A stretch of DNA of 64,000 bases from Bacillota bacterium (GCA_017889545.1 JAGFZV010000012.1:1-64000), one strand, 5' to 3'. Shown: positions 35,826 through 44,416, numbered from the stretch's first letter. Notes: a model not told the origin generated them from the letters alone. Program-made: numbers and translations.

Positions 35826-36455
35826 ATGAACAAATTCGATTACGCTATTTTGCTTGCAACCCGAAAAGAGGCCGAACGATATGCGATCGAGAAGAGGGTT
35901 CCGATCGTTTCGCAGGAGGGCGCGGCCTTGTTGTCGCAAATTGTTTCTATTCGCCGGCCGCAAAGAATATTGGAAATTGGCACGGCTATTGGATACTCGG
36001 CTATGGTAATTGCGGCGTCGATGCCGGTTGGGGCGTCGATTGTCACAATTGAACAGGATCCGGATCGTTTTTCTGTTGCGGAAAATTTTTTGACCAAAGC
36101 CGGACTTTTATCTCAGGTTCAAATGTGCTGCGGCGACGCTAGACAAATTATTCCAGATGTTTCCGGTCCTTTCGATTTGGTTTTCTTTGATGCCGCAAAA
36201 GGACAGTATCCTGATTATCTTGCCGCTGTGCGGGACAAACTTTCCTCTGAGGCAGTGATTATTGCTGATAATATCCTTTTTCGGGGGTTAGTTGAAGAAC
36301 AAGGCAGCATCCCACGGCGCTACCGGACAATTGTCAAACGCCTGCGTGAATATTTGAATTTGGTCAATGACCAGCGCTGTTTTCATACAGATATTCACCG
36401 TGGCGGCGATGGAATAGCGGTTTCCTATTATCAAGGGAGGGCCAATCATGTTTAA
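35826..36455 (+). CDS. O-methyltransferase (YrrM/TrmR type)
   Basis: A class I SAM-dependent methyltransferase of the O-methyltransferase family 3 (209 aa). The SAM motif is ILEIGTAIGYSAMVIA and motif post-II is PFDLVFFDAAKGQYPDYL. The Bacillus homologue in the same gene order (YrrM/TrmR) methylates 5-hydroxyuridine in tRNA. The next gene is a U32 protein of the kind that makes 5-hydroxyuridine, so the pair probably makes 5-methoxyuridine at tRNA position 34. The link is by synteny and family, not shown directly. Confidence 0.88.
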   Translation: MNKFDYAILLATRKEAERYAIEKRVPIVSQEGAALLSQIVSIRRPQRILEIGTAIGYSAMVIAASMPVGASIVTIEQDPDRFSVAENFLTKAGLLSQVQMCCGDARQIIPDVSGPFDLVFFDAAKGQYPDYLAAVRDKLSSEAVIIADNILFRGLVEEQGSIPRRYRTIVKRLREYLNLVNDQRCFHTDIHRGGDGIAVSYYQGRANHV

Positions 36456-37680
36456 ACCGGAATTACTTGCTCCAGCCGGAAACCCTGAAAAATTGCGTAT
36501 GGCTTTGCAGTATGGAGCAGATGCAGTTTATTTAGGCGGAAAAGATTTTAGCCTGCGCGCTTTTAGCGGAAATTTTTCACTGGAAGAAATAGAGGCTGCC
36601 ACGCTTTTTGCTCATTCTTTACAAAAAAAAGTTTATGTCACTGTTAATATATTTCCCCACAATGAGGATTTGGTCCATTTGCCGAAATATATTGCATCTC
36701 TTAGGGATATTGGAATTGATGCTTTAATCATTGCGGATTTGGGAGTCTTTCGGATAGCGCGTGCTGTTGCACCGGATATTCCTTTGCATATTAGTACGCA
36801 GGCCAATAATACCAATTGGGCATCGGTTTTGTTCTGGCAAGAAATTGGCGCCCAAAGAGTAGTGTTAGCCAGAGAACTATCATTGGAAGAAATGAAATTA
36901 ATCCGCGCTAAGACATCTTTGGAACTGGAAGTTTTTGTTCATGGGGCAATGTGTATTTCCTATTCGGGGCGCTGTTTGTTAAGTAATTATTTGACTGGTA
37001 GGGACGCGAACCGAGGTGAATGTACGCAACCGTGCCGTTGGAAATATTCTCTGATGGAAGAAACACGGCCCAATGTGTATTTGCCGGTACACGAAGATGA
37101 ACGAGGCACGTACATATTTAATTCAAAAGACTTATGTTTGCTGGAGCATATACCGGAACTTACAGAAGCCGGTGTAAACAGTTTTAAAATCGAAGGCCGC
37201 ATGAAAAGCGTTTATTATGCAGCGGTAGTGGTAAAAGCATATCGGGAAGCAATCGATCGGTATTGTGACGATCCTTCCAATTATACGCTGCATCCCAAAT
37301 GGCGCGAAGAGTTAAACAAGATTTCGCACAGGGAATATACGCAAGGGTTTTATTGTAAGAAAACGGGACCGGAAGATCAAATATACGGATCATCTTCTTA
37401 CATTCAGCCGTATGATTTTGTCGGACTGGTAAAAGGCTATGACCATCAAACAAAAATGGCGCTCGTAGAGCAGCGAAATCGCTTTATGGTCGGTGATGAA
37501 GTGGAAATCGTTCAGCCAGGCAAGGATTTTTCTTGTCAACGGATTACAGAAATCATTAACGAGGCCGGGGAAAAAGTGGAATCAGCGCCGCATCCGCAAC
37601 AACTGGTGAGGATCCCAGTGGACGAAGAGGTTGTTGAGTTTGCCATGCTGCGACGTAAGGGGGTTGCCGATGCCGAATAG
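36448..37680 (+). CDS. U32 peptidase-family protein, probable tRNA hydroxylation protein (TrhP-like)
   Basis: A 410-aa U32 protein with the N-terminal ELLAPAGNPEKLRMALQYGA, the family signature EVFVHGAMCISYSGRCLLSN and a cysteine set CTQPCRW plus C in KDLCLL, which likely bind an Fe-S cluster. Members with this layout (TrhP/YegQ, YrrN/YrrO) are needed for prephenate-dependent 5-hydroxyuridine formation in tRNA rather than for proteolysis. It overlaps the methyltransferase by 8 nt, fitting a joint pathway. Only one U32 gene is present where Bacillus has two. Confidence 0.9.
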   Translation: MFKPELLAPAGNPEKLRMALQYGADAVYLGGKDFSLRAFSGNFSLEEIEAATLFAHSLQKKVYVTVNIFPHNEDLVHLPKYIASLRDIGIDALIIADLGVFRIARAVAPDIPLHISTQANNTNWASVLFWQEIGAQRVVLARELSLEEMKLIRAKTSLELEVFVHGAMCISYSGRCLLSNYLTGRDANRGECTQPCRWKYSLMEETRPNVYLPVHEDERGTYIFNSKDLCLLEHIPELTEAGVNSFKIEGRMKSVYYAAVVVKAYREAIDRYCDDPSNYTLHPKWREELNKISHREYTQGFYCKKTGPEDQIYGSSSYIQPYDFVGLVKGYDHQTKMALVEQRNRFMVGDEVEIVQPGKDFSCQRITEIINEAGEKVESAPHPQQLVRIPVDEEVVEFAMLRRKGVADAE

Positions 37681-37879
37681 CATACGGATACGGACTGAAC
37701 CGTGTAATGTAAATTATGTGAACCGCATCATGGAAGGCTATGAATACCTGGGGGTTGTGACGACAATTGATCGCTCTGATGGTTTGCTGATGATCAGGGC
37801 AACTCCGGATACAGCTTATGAAGTTCGACAGATATTGACTGATCTGCCGGTGAAAATTGAGTTTGAAATGCAGCAATAG
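37670..37879 (+). CDS. DUF4911 domain protein
   Basis: A 69-aa protein (MPNSIRIRTEPCNVNYVNRI ... EGYEYLGVVTTIDRSDG) matching the small DUF4911 family, which often follows the U32 gene. ATG 37670 is preceded by AAGGGGG, and its first 11 nt overlap the U32 gene. Function is unknown; it may be an RNA- or metabolite-binding small domain, but nothing in the sequence proves this. Confidence 0.8.
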   Translation: MPNSIRIRTEPCNVNYVNRIMEGYEYLGVVTTIDRSDGLLMIRATPDTAYEVRQILTDLPVKIEFEMQQ

Positions 37880-37940
37880 GCAAAGTGAAAAAAATATGGT
37901 AAAATAGTAAAGTTAAAAATTGTAGGATGGTAGTGATGGT

Positions 37941-38408
37941 ATGTCAATCTGCAAGCCGTGTATATTGGTCATTCACGGACCTAATCTTAACTTGCTTGGA
38001 ACCCGCGAGCCGAATGTCTATGGAGCGATGACGCTGGCGGATATCAACCAGAATTTAACGAAGCAGGCGGCAGAGTTTGGAGTAGAGGTTGATTTTATCC
38101 AAACTAATCATGAAGGCGTTATGATTGATTGTATTCACCAAGCTGCCGGCAAATATTCTTGTATTATCATAAATCCGGCCGCTTTTTCTCACTATAGTAT
38201 AGCGGTTCGCGATGCTTTGGCAGCGATTTCAGTTCCTGCGGTGGAGGTCCACATGTCAAATATTCATGCAAGAGAAAAATTCCGGCATCGATCCGTTATT
38301 TCACCGGTTGTCCGTGGCCAAATTGTCGGTTTTGGGGCAGATAGTTATTTCCTTGCCTTGCAATATGCCGTAAAGCTTATTGCCAAGGAGGAAGCAACTA
38401 TTGAGTGA
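37941..38408 (+). CDS. aroQ: 3-dehydroquinate dehydratase, type II
   Basis: The third step of the shikimate pathway, trans-dehydration of 3-dehydroquinate. Typical motifs: IHGPNLNLLGTREPNVYG (catalytic Tyr), TNHEGVMIDCIH, INPAAFSHYSIAVRDAL and VEVHMSNIHAREKFR (catalytic His region). It is 155 aa. A second shikimate-pathway gene (DAHP synthase) lies at the end of the window. pepP overlaps its 3' end. Confidence 0.95.
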   Translation: MSICKPCILVIHGPNLNLLGTREPNVYGAMTLADINQNLTKQAAEFGVEVDFIQTNHEGVMIDCIHQAAGKYSCIIINPAAFSHYSIAVRDALAAISVPAVEVHMSNIHAREKFRHRSVISPVVRGQIVGFGADSYFLALQYAVKLIAKEEATIE

Positions 38409-39474
38409 GCGGATTACACGTTTAAGGAACTATTTGCAACAGCAAAATCTTGACGGTGTTATGATCAGCAAGCCGGAAAACCGGCGCTATTTTAGTAATT
38501 TTACCGGTTCAGCTGGAATGCTTCTGGTTACCGGAACGACATTGCATTTGTTAACAGATTTTCGTTATATGGAGCAGGCCGAAGAACAAGCCACAGAATA
38601 CCAGATTGTTAATGCCGGTGCAAAATATAGCGGCAGTTTGCTGGCATTATGCCAACAGATTGGCGGAATTATTCATGTCGGGTTTGAAAGCGACTATATG
38701 ACTTATGATGATCATTGCTCTTTTGAACGGGCAATGACAAATATTGTATTAGAGCCGACAAGAATTGACCATCTTAGAATGATTAAAGATAGTATAGAAA
38801 TATATGCTATACGTGAAGCGGTTCGAATCGCCGATGAGGCGTTCACACGGGTTTTGCCTTTTATTAAACCAGGTGTCCGGGAAGCGGATATCGCTTGTGA
38901 ACTTGAATATATCATGCGTAAGCAAGGATCAGAGAGACCGGCTTTTGATACGATTGTGGCATCTGGAAAACGGGGCGCTTTGCCGCATGGCCGGGCTTCA
39001 GATAAACGGATTGCTCAAGGCGACATGATCACAATGGATTTTGGGGCTGTTTATGACGACTATCATTCGGATATTACACGTACCATTGTTTTAGGACCTG
39101 TGAATCCGAAACAGCGTGAAATTTATGAACTGGTGTTAACTGCTCAGCTGGCGGGTATCCGCGCTGTGGCTGCCGGTCGAATGTGCCGTGAGGTTGACGC
39201 GGCCGCCCGTAAAATTATTGAGGATGCCGGATATGGCAAATATTTTGGGCATGGGCTTGGCCATAGTTTGGGCCTGGCTATTCATGAGGAGCCTCGTTTC
39301 TCGCCCAGCGCGGGGGACATACTCCTGGAAAAGAATATGGTAATGACTGTGGAACCGGGTGTTTATCTGCCCGAATGGGGTGGAGTCCGGATCGAAGATA
39401 CAGTGCTGGTTTCCGATCAGCAGGGGGTTGTTTTAACTTCCAGTACAAAGAAACTAATAGAATTAGATTGTTAA
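38401..39474 (+). CDS. pepP: M24 family Xaa-Pro aminopeptidase
   Basis: A metalloaminopeptidase removing N-terminal residues next to proline. The C-terminal pita-bread domain holds the metal ligands: MDFGAVYDDYHSDITRT (two Asp), GHGLGHSLGLAIHEEPR (His) and VEPGVYLPEWGGVRIED (Glu pair). The start is TTG 38401 (GGAGGA at 38386-38392), overlapping the aroQ stop; 357 aa is the usual length. aroQ-pepP-efp is a conserved order in Firmicutes. Confidence 0.94.
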   Translation: MSERITRLRNYLQQQNLDGVMISKPENRRYFSNFTGSAGMLLVTGTTLHLLTDFRYMEQAEEQATEYQIVNAGAKYSGSLLALCQQIGGIIHVGFESDYMTYDDHCSFERAMTNIVLEPTRIDHLRMIKDSIEIYAIREAVRIADEAFTRVLPFIKPGVREADIACELEYIMRKQGSERPAFDTIVASGKRGALPHGRASDKRIAQGDMITMDFGAVYDDYHSDITRTIVLGPVNPKQREIYELVLTAQLAGIRAVAAGRMCREVDAAARKIIEDAGYGKYFGHGLGHSLGLAIHEEPRFSPSAGDILLEKNMVMTVEPGVYLPEWGGVRIEDTVLVSDQQGVVLTSSTKKLIELDC

Positions 39475-39499
39475 TTAATGCGAATTAGGAGGTAAATTA

Positions 39500-40057
39500 A
39501 TGATTTCGAGTAATGATTTTCGAACAGGTGTAACGATTGAAATTGACAATGATGTTTGGCAGGTAGTGGATTTTCAGCATGTGAAACCGGGAAAAGGTGC
39601 CGCTTTTGTGCGGGCTAAATTAAAAAATGCCCGAACCGGTGCAGTGGTCGAGAGAACCTTTAATGCAGGTGAAAAAATGCCCAAGGCGCACGTTGATCGC
39701 AGAGAAATGCAGTATTTGTACGCTAGTGACGACCAATATAATTTTATGGACAACGAAACATTTGAACAGATCGCTTTAACGCAGGCGCAATTAGGTGATG
39801 CCACAAAATTTCTTAAAGAAAATATGAGTATCGGAATCATGTTTTTCCAAGAAACGATCATTGGCGTTGATGTGCCGAATTCAGTGGAGTTAACGGTTAT
39901 TGAAACGGATCCCGGCATCAGAGGAGATACTGCTACCGGCGGGACAAAACCTGCGAAACTTGAAACAGGGCATGTTGTTAAAGTGCCATTGTTTATCAAT
40001 ATTGGCGATGTATTACGGATTGATACCCGTTCCGGAGAATATCTGGAACGAGCTTGA
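39500..40057 (+). CDS. efp: Translation elongation factor P
   Basis: Relieves ribosome stalling at polyproline. It is 185 aa with three beta-barrel domains; the lysine at the tip of domain I is in [14 protein letters not shown], the usual site of modification. The C-terminal signature [13 protein letters not shown] is complete. AGGAGG precedes ATG 39500. Confidence 0.97.
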   Translation: MISSNDFRTGVTIEIDNDVWQVVDFQHVKPGKGAAFVRAKLKNARTGAVVERTFNAGEKMPKAHVDRREMQYLYASDDQYNFMDNETFEQIALTQAQLGDATKFLKENMSIGIMFFQETIIGVDVPNSVELTVIETDPGIRGDTATGGTKPAKLETGHVVKVPLFINIGDVLRIDTRSGEYLERA

Positions 40058-40064
40058 GTGATCG

Positions 40065-40202
40065 ATGGTTCCTAAAAGTTTCCCTCTGGGATGCATGTTG
40101 GCAAAAGACGGTAATGGAATTCCATTAGTTATTTTGCGGCATGCTCAGGAGGGATCTTTTTTTGATTGCAAAATTTGTAAAGCACAGCATTGTTTGATAT
40201 AA
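40065..40202 (+). CDS. Candidate 45-residue cysteine-containing microprotein
   Basis: An open frame begins ATG 40065, 7 nt after efp, and encodes 45 residues starting MVPKSFPLGCMLAKDG and ending DCKICKAQHCLI, with a C-x2-C-x4-C group near the C-terminus. The ribosome-binding site (TTGAGTGA) is weak, and the 3' end overlaps the next promoter. The frame contains a 16-nt perfect palindrome TAATGGAATTCCATTA (40112-40127). I do not recognise it. It could be a real small protein, a remnant of a lost gene, or chance. Confidence 0.35.
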   Translation: MVPKSFPLGCMLAKDGNGIPLVILRHAQEGSFFDCKICKAQHCLI

Positions 40203-40203
40203 T
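40175..40203 (+). promoter_or_regulatory. Promoter of the asp23-amaP operon
   Basis: TTGTAA (40175-40180), 17-nt spacer, TATAAT (40198-40203), followed by a leader of about 70 nt to asp23. Confidence 0.75.
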
Positions 40204-40278
40204 TATTTAAATATGAAAAATTTGTTAAGAAGGTGAACCTTCACTATAGAGCACTTGTTTAGTAAAGGGGGGAATAGT

Positions 40279-40677
40279 ATGGAGAACCGTGTTGTGGAGA
40301 GAACGGAACGCAACGAGACAGGCTCAATCCGGATTGCGGATGAAGTTGTTGGTATTATCGCCGGGTTAGCTGCGACAGAAGTCCCTGGTGTGGCTGGTAT
40401 GAGTGCCGGCCTTGTTGGCGGCATTGTAGAGATGCTGGGCAAAAAAAATTTGGCTAAAGGCGTGAAGGTTGAAGTTGGTGAGCGGGAAGCCGCCGTGGAT
40501 CTCTATATTATCGTTGAATATGGAGTGAGAATCCCTGATGTTGCCCTGCGGGTGCAAGAAAGCGTGAAGCGAGCGATTGAAGCTATGACCGGCCTTGATG
40601 TAGTCGAAGTCAATATTCATATTCAGGGAGTCGGCTTTGCTCCTGAAGAGAAAGAGGAAGATATTCGGGTACGATAG
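40279..40677 (+). CDS. Asp23/Gls24 family envelope stress response protein
   Basis: A 132-aa Asp23 protein (GSIRIADEVVGIIAGLAATEVPGVAGM ... VEVNIHIQGVGF). Asp23 is an abundant membrane-associated protein in staphylococci, tethered by AmaP and linked to cell-wall stress. ATG 40279 is preceded by AAAGGGGGGAA. The two following genes are its usual partners. In Firmicutes it typically lies between the spoIIIA/acc region and nusB. Confidence 0.93.
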   Translation: MENRVVERTERNETGSIRIADEVVGIIAGLAATEVPGVAGMSAGLVGGIVEMLGKKNLAKGVKVEVGEREAAVDLYIIVEYGVRIPDVALRVQESVKRAIEAMTGLDVVEVNIHIQGVGFAPEEKEEDIRVR

Positions 40678-40689
40678 AAAGGAGTAGTT

Positions 40690-41229
40690 ATGGGCATTTT
40701 TGATCGGATTATTTTATCCATTTATACTTTTTTTCTGGCCTTTCTTTCAATTGGTGTGATTTTACTGGCATTGCAATTGATTCCAATTGATGCTGTTTGG
40801 GCCGGAATTTCCCGTATCTATGGACAGTGGGAAGCCAGTTTGGTAGGCGCAGTATTTCTTCTTGTCAGTGTTCGGCTCTTGTTGGCTGGAATTCGATCAA
40901 GACGAGGAAAGAGTATGGTAATACACCATACTGAAATGGGTGACGTACAAGTTTCCTTAAGAGCTGTTGAAAACCTAGTGGAGAAAACTGCCCGCCACAT
41001 TCATGGTGTGAGGGGCGTAGACGTAGATGTTACGCAAGGAGATCACGGCTTAAAAGTCGGTATAAAAGCTGTCGTCAGTTTGGAAAGCAACATTCCGACC
41101 GTTACTGCGGAGATGCAGGCAGCAGTGCATAAATATATAAAAAATACGGTTGGTGTTGAGTTGGCTGATGTTAAGATTGTAGTTGAAAATATCTCAAATG
41201 AGTTCAAGGCCAGACATCGTGTCGAATAA
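40690..41229 (+). CDS. amaP: Alkaline shock response membrane anchor protein AmaP
   Basis: A 179-aa protein with two N-terminal membrane helices (about 7-29 and 50-68) and a C-terminal Asp23-like domain (GDVQVSLRAVENLVEKTARHI). AmaP anchors Asp23 at the membrane. GAAAGGAG precedes ATG 40690. Confidence 0.9.
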   Translation: MGIFDRIILSIYTFFLAFLSIGVILLALQLIPIDAVWAGISRIYGQWEASLVGAVFLLVSVRLLLAGIRSRRGKSMVIHHTEMGDVQVSLRAVENLVEKTARHIHGVRGVDVDVTQGDHGLKVGIKAVVSLESNIPTVTAEMQAAVHKYIKNTVGVELADVKIVVENISNEFKARHRVE

Positions 41230-41240
41230 GGAGTGGTAAT

Positions 41241-41468
41241 ATGGATGCTAGTCTATGGCGGGAAATATGGGAACAACACTCCGGTAAGATCATTGGCGCA
41301 ATTGCTGGGCTATTGATCGGCATATTAATTATTACCTTTGGTTTTTTTCGCACGCTATTTGTTTTGCTATGCATTATTGCCGGGTTTATTATTGGTAAAA
41401 AAATTGATGAAAAAGAAGATCTTATGGATATCCTGGACAAATTATTACCTCCAGGCTATCACCGCTAG
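41241..41468 (+). CDS. DUF2273 small membrane protein
   Basis: A 75-aa protein with two close membrane helices (about 15-33 and 35-52) followed by a charged tail (KKIDEKEDLMDIL). It is the third usual member of asp23 operons. Function is unknown; probably part of the Asp23/AmaP membrane assembly. Confidence 0.88.
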   Translation: MDASLWREIWEQHSGKIIGAIAGLLIGILIITFGFFRTLFVLLCIIAGFIIGKKIDEKEDLMDILDKLLPPGYHR

Positions 41469-41485
41469 AAGAAGAGAGGAAAACA

Positions 41486-41896
41486 ATGAGTCGAAGAAAA
41501 GCCAGAGAAATGGCATTGCAAACCTTATTCCAATTGGATTTTAATCAAATTGAACCAGATGTTGCACTAGAATCTGTATTTGCAGAAAACGCATCTTTGC
41601 CGGAAAATGCAAAAGAATATACTATATTATTGGTCAAAGGTACCCGTGATCATTTATCAGAAATTGATGGAATCATATCCGAGTCAGCGATTGACTGGAA
41701 ACTGCAACGCATGCCGGGGGTGGATCGTAACATTACCCGCATGGCAATTTTCGAGATGCGGTTTGGCAAGGAAGAGATAGCACCGAATGTTATTATTAAT
41801 GAGGCTGTGGAATTAGCAAAATCATTTGGTTCGGCTGAATCTGGCCGATTTATTAATGGCATTCTAGGTTCACTGGTCAGGAAACAGAAAAAATAA
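41486..41896 (+). CDS. nusB: Transcription antitermination factor NusB
   Basis: An RNA-binding factor that joins NusE/S10 on boxA of rRNA transcripts. It starts MSRRKAREMALQTLFQLDFN and carries the conserved EMRFGKEEIAPNVIINEAVELAKSFGS... core; 136 aa. GAGAGGAAA precedes it. A terminator follows, splitting it from xseA. Confidence 0.95.
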   Translation: MSRRKAREMALQTLFQLDFNQIEPDVALESVFAENASLPENAKEYTILLVKGTRDHLSEIDGIISESAIDWKLQRMPGVDRNITRMAIFEMRFGKEEIAPNVIINEAVELAKSFGSAESGRFINGILGSLVRKQKK

Positions 41897-41952
41897 GTTT
41901 CGCGGTATCATATCGTTGCAACGCGCCCGATTGGTGCATTCTTGCGCGTCGT

Positions 41953-41989
41953 GAAGACTTGGCGCAGGCCAGGTCTTCTTGTTATTTTT
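41953..41989 (+). terminator. Terminator after nusB
   Basis: GAAGACTTGGC (41953-41963) / GCCAGGTCTTC (41968-41978), 11 bp with one G-T pair, loop GCAG, followed by T-rich sequence. Confidence 0.85.
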
Positions 41990-42026
41990 GATTTTTTGCG
42001 AATACAATTTGATGAAGGTGGATGAA

Positions 42027-43244
42027 ATGCAGATTATCAGCGTGAGCGATTTGACCCGCTACATCAAACAATTATTTGATTCGGATCAATTGTTGGGAAC
42101 GGTATATCTTCGGGGTGAAATCTCGAACTTCAAACGGCATTATTCAGGCCATTGCTATTTTACACTAAAAGATCAAAGCAGCACCATAAGATCGGTTATG
42201 TTTAAGGGAAGAGCGCAGTATCTTAAGTTCCAGCCTTGCGATGGTCTCAAAGTTGTTGCTGGCGGAAGAGTAACAGTCTTCGAAAGGGATGGTCAATATC
42301 AACTGTATGTCGACCAGTTATTGCCGGAAGGAACGGGAGAACTAAGTATTGCCTTTGAACAGTTAAAAAAGAAACTGAGTGAGGAAGGCTTATTCGACAA
42401 CAGCCGAAAAAAAGAGCTTCCGGTTTTCCCGGGATCGATCGGTCTTGTGACTTCACCTACCGGCGCTGTTTTGCGTGATATTTTTACGGTCTCAAAGCGA
42501 AGAAATCCCAATATCGAATTGATATTATATCCGGTTCAAGTGCAGGGAACGGACGCTCCTTTGCAAATCGTGCATGCGATTGAAGTTTTTAACCGCATCA
42601 AAACGGTAGATGTGCTGATCGTCGGCAGGGGAGGCGGTTCTATTGAAGAACTTTGGGCATTTAATGACGAAAGGGTAGTAAGGGCCATTGCTGCTTCAAA
42701 GATCCCGATTGTATCGGCTGTAGGACATGAAACGGACTATACATTGTCTGACTTTGCTGCTGATTATAGAGCTGCGACCCCGTCTCAGGCGGCAGAAATT
42801 GTTGTGCCTGATATAGCGGTCTTACGTCAACGTGTGGCCATGCTGCGAACTAGTTTGGAAACGAACATTCGCTCCTTGCTTCGTAATGCGGCGATTCACT
42901 TGAGAAGGCTTGCCGCCAGGCGAATTTTTTTGCGTCCAAAGGACTTGCTTCTATCCCGGCAACAGACAGTTGATCTTCTGGGTCAGCGACTGATCCGGGC
43001 GATGCAGCGGATATATACTGCAAAGCAACACCAATTATTGGTTTTATCAGGGAAATTAGATATGTTAAGCCCATTGGCTGTTTTGTCGCGTGGCTATAGT
43101 ATTACCCGTTTACCTGACGGACAAATATTGCAGTCTGCGGAACAAATTATGCCAGGCCAAGATTTGGAAGTCCTTTTGCGTTACGGTATTCTGGGTGTTT
43201 GCGTAACTACTGTTGAAAAGGGTGAACCGTATGGCAAAGAGTAA
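42027..43244 (+). CDS. xseA: Exodeoxyribonuclease VII large subunit
   Basis: Catalytic subunit of ExoVII. An N-terminal OB fold (YLRGEISNFKRHYSGHCYFTLKD) is followed by the nuclease domain with GLVTSPTGAVLRDI, VGRGGGSIEELWAFNDE and VGHETDYTLSDFAADYRAATPSQAAE (motif residues). It is 405 aa. ATG 42027 is best spaced from AAGGTGG; ATG 42012 is an in-frame alternative. xseB overlaps its end. Confidence 0.96.
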   Translation: MQIISVSDLTRYIKQLFDSDQLLGTVYLRGEISNFKRHYSGHCYFTLKDQSSTIRSVMFKGRAQYLKFQPCDGLKVVAGGRVTVFERDGQYQLYVDQLLPEGTGELSIAFEQLKKKLSEEGLFDNSRKKELPVFPGSIGLVTSPTGAVLRDIFTVSKRRNPNIELILYPVQVQGTDAPLQIVHAIEVFNRIKTVDVLIVGRGGGSIEELWAFNDERVVRAIAASKIPIVSAVGHETDYTLSDFAADYRAATPSQAAEIVVPDIAVLRQRVAMLRTSLETNIRSLLRNAAIHLRRLAARRIFLRPKDLLLSRQQTVDLLGQRLIRAMQRIYTAKQHQLLVLSGKLDMLSPLAVLSRGYSITRLPDGQILQSAEQIMPGQDLEVLLRYGILGVCVTTVEKGEPYGKE

Positions 43245-43500
43245 AATAGAAAACAAAACACAGGAACTGAATTTTGAAGAGGCGTTGCATAAATTAGAGA
43301 TTATCGTGAACCAAATGGAGGCGGGTGAATTACCATTAGAAGAGGCGTTATCTTCTTTTTCGGAAGGTGTTCGCTTATCCGGCATTTGTTTGACTAAATT
43401 GAATGCAGCAGAAAAAGTGATTGATAAAATGATCCAAGAGGAACAGGGAACTTTGACAGAGACAGCATTAGTACTGAAAGGTGATGCGGAAAATGCTTAA
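43231..43500 (+). CDS. xseB: Exodeoxyribonuclease VII small subunit
   Basis: An 89-aa helical subunit (NFEEALHKLEIIVNQMEAGE, PLEEALSSFSEGVRL) that binds XseA. ATG 43231 overlaps the xseA end by 14 nt and is spaced from GGGTGAA upstream. The pair overlaps ispA in turn. Confidence 0.94.
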   Translation: MAKSKIENKTQELNFEEALHKLEIIVNQMEAGELPLEEALSSFSEGVRLSGICLTKLNAAEKVIDKMIQEEQGTLTETALVLKGDAENA

Positions 43501-44371
43501 AGGGTACTTAAAAACGAGAGCGGCGCTTGTGGAAGAAATGATGGACAGCCTTGTGCCTGCACAAGGCGTACAACCACCGATTATTTTTGAAGCGATGCGT
43601 TACAGTCTTTTTGCGGGCGGCAAGCGTCTGCGGCCGATTTTACTTATGGCATCGGCAGAGGCAGTTGGCGCAGATGGCAAACAATTTTTGCATGTCGCTT
43701 CCGGATTAGAAATGGTGCATACCTATTCTTTGATTCATGACGATTTACCGGCCATGGATGACGATGATTATCGACGGGGGAAATTAACCAATCATAAAGT
43801 TTACGGCGAAGGTATTGCCATCTTGGCAGGTGACGGTCTGTTGACTGCAGCTTTTCAGGCAATCCTTGAACAGCCAGGTATTGATGCCGGTGTGCTTTTA
43901 GCTGTTGCTCAGGAAGTGGCAACAGCCAGCGGTGCTTATGGAATGGTTGGCGGACAGGCTTTGGATTTAATTTCTGAAGGAAAAATGATTAATTCGGATA
44001 CTTTGTGTTTTATGCATCGCGCAAAAACTGGCGCCCTGTTTCGTGGTGCGGTTCGTTCCGGAGCTATTCTTGCTAAGGCCGACCCGGAGCAATTGGCGGC
44101 GTTGACTCGTTATTCCGAGCAGTTTGGATTAGCGTTTCAAATTACGGACGATATTTTGGATGTGGTCGGAACGCAGGAATCAATAGGAAAACCGGTGGGC
44201 AGCGATGAAAAAAATCAAAAAGCAACGTATGTCAGTCTGTATTCTTTGGAGCAAGCCCGCATGATGGCTCAAACGGCTGTCGATGAAGCTCTTGCGGCTT
44301 TGAGCGTTTTCGGGCCCACGGCCAATGTTTTGCGGGAGTTAGTGAAACAATTGATCGCTCGTGATCACTAA
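43493..44371 (+). CDS. ispA: Farnesyl/geranyl diphosphate synthase (polyprenyl synthetase)
   Basis: Condenses isopentenyl diphosphate units. The first Asp-rich motif is DDLPAMDDDDYRRG (about residue 82) and the second is DDILDV (about 221); GGKRLRP is at about residue 42. The length (292 aa) and motifs fit FPP synthase (IspA). ATG 43493 lies inside the xseB 3' end; GTG 43481 and ATG 43484 are alternatives. It feeds quinone and undecaprenyl synthesis together with dxs downstream. Confidence 0.93.
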   Translation: MLKGYLKTRAALVEEMMDSLVPAQGVQPPIIFEAMRYSLFAGGKRLRPILLMASAEAVGADGKQFLHVASGLEMVHTYSLIHDDLPAMDDDDYRRGKLTNHKVYGEGIAILAGDGLLTAAFQAILEQPGIDAGVLLAVAQEVATASGAYGMVGGQALDLISEGKMINSDTLCFMHRAKTGALFRGAVRSGAILAKADPEQLAALTRYSEQFGLAFQITDDILDVVGTQESIGKPVGSDEKNQKATYVSLYSLEQARMMAQTAVDEALAALSVFGPTANVLRELVKQLIARDH

Positions 44372-44416
44372 TTTTTCATGTAGAGTAACAGCATGCTAAT
44401 CAACCATGCGAAGATA

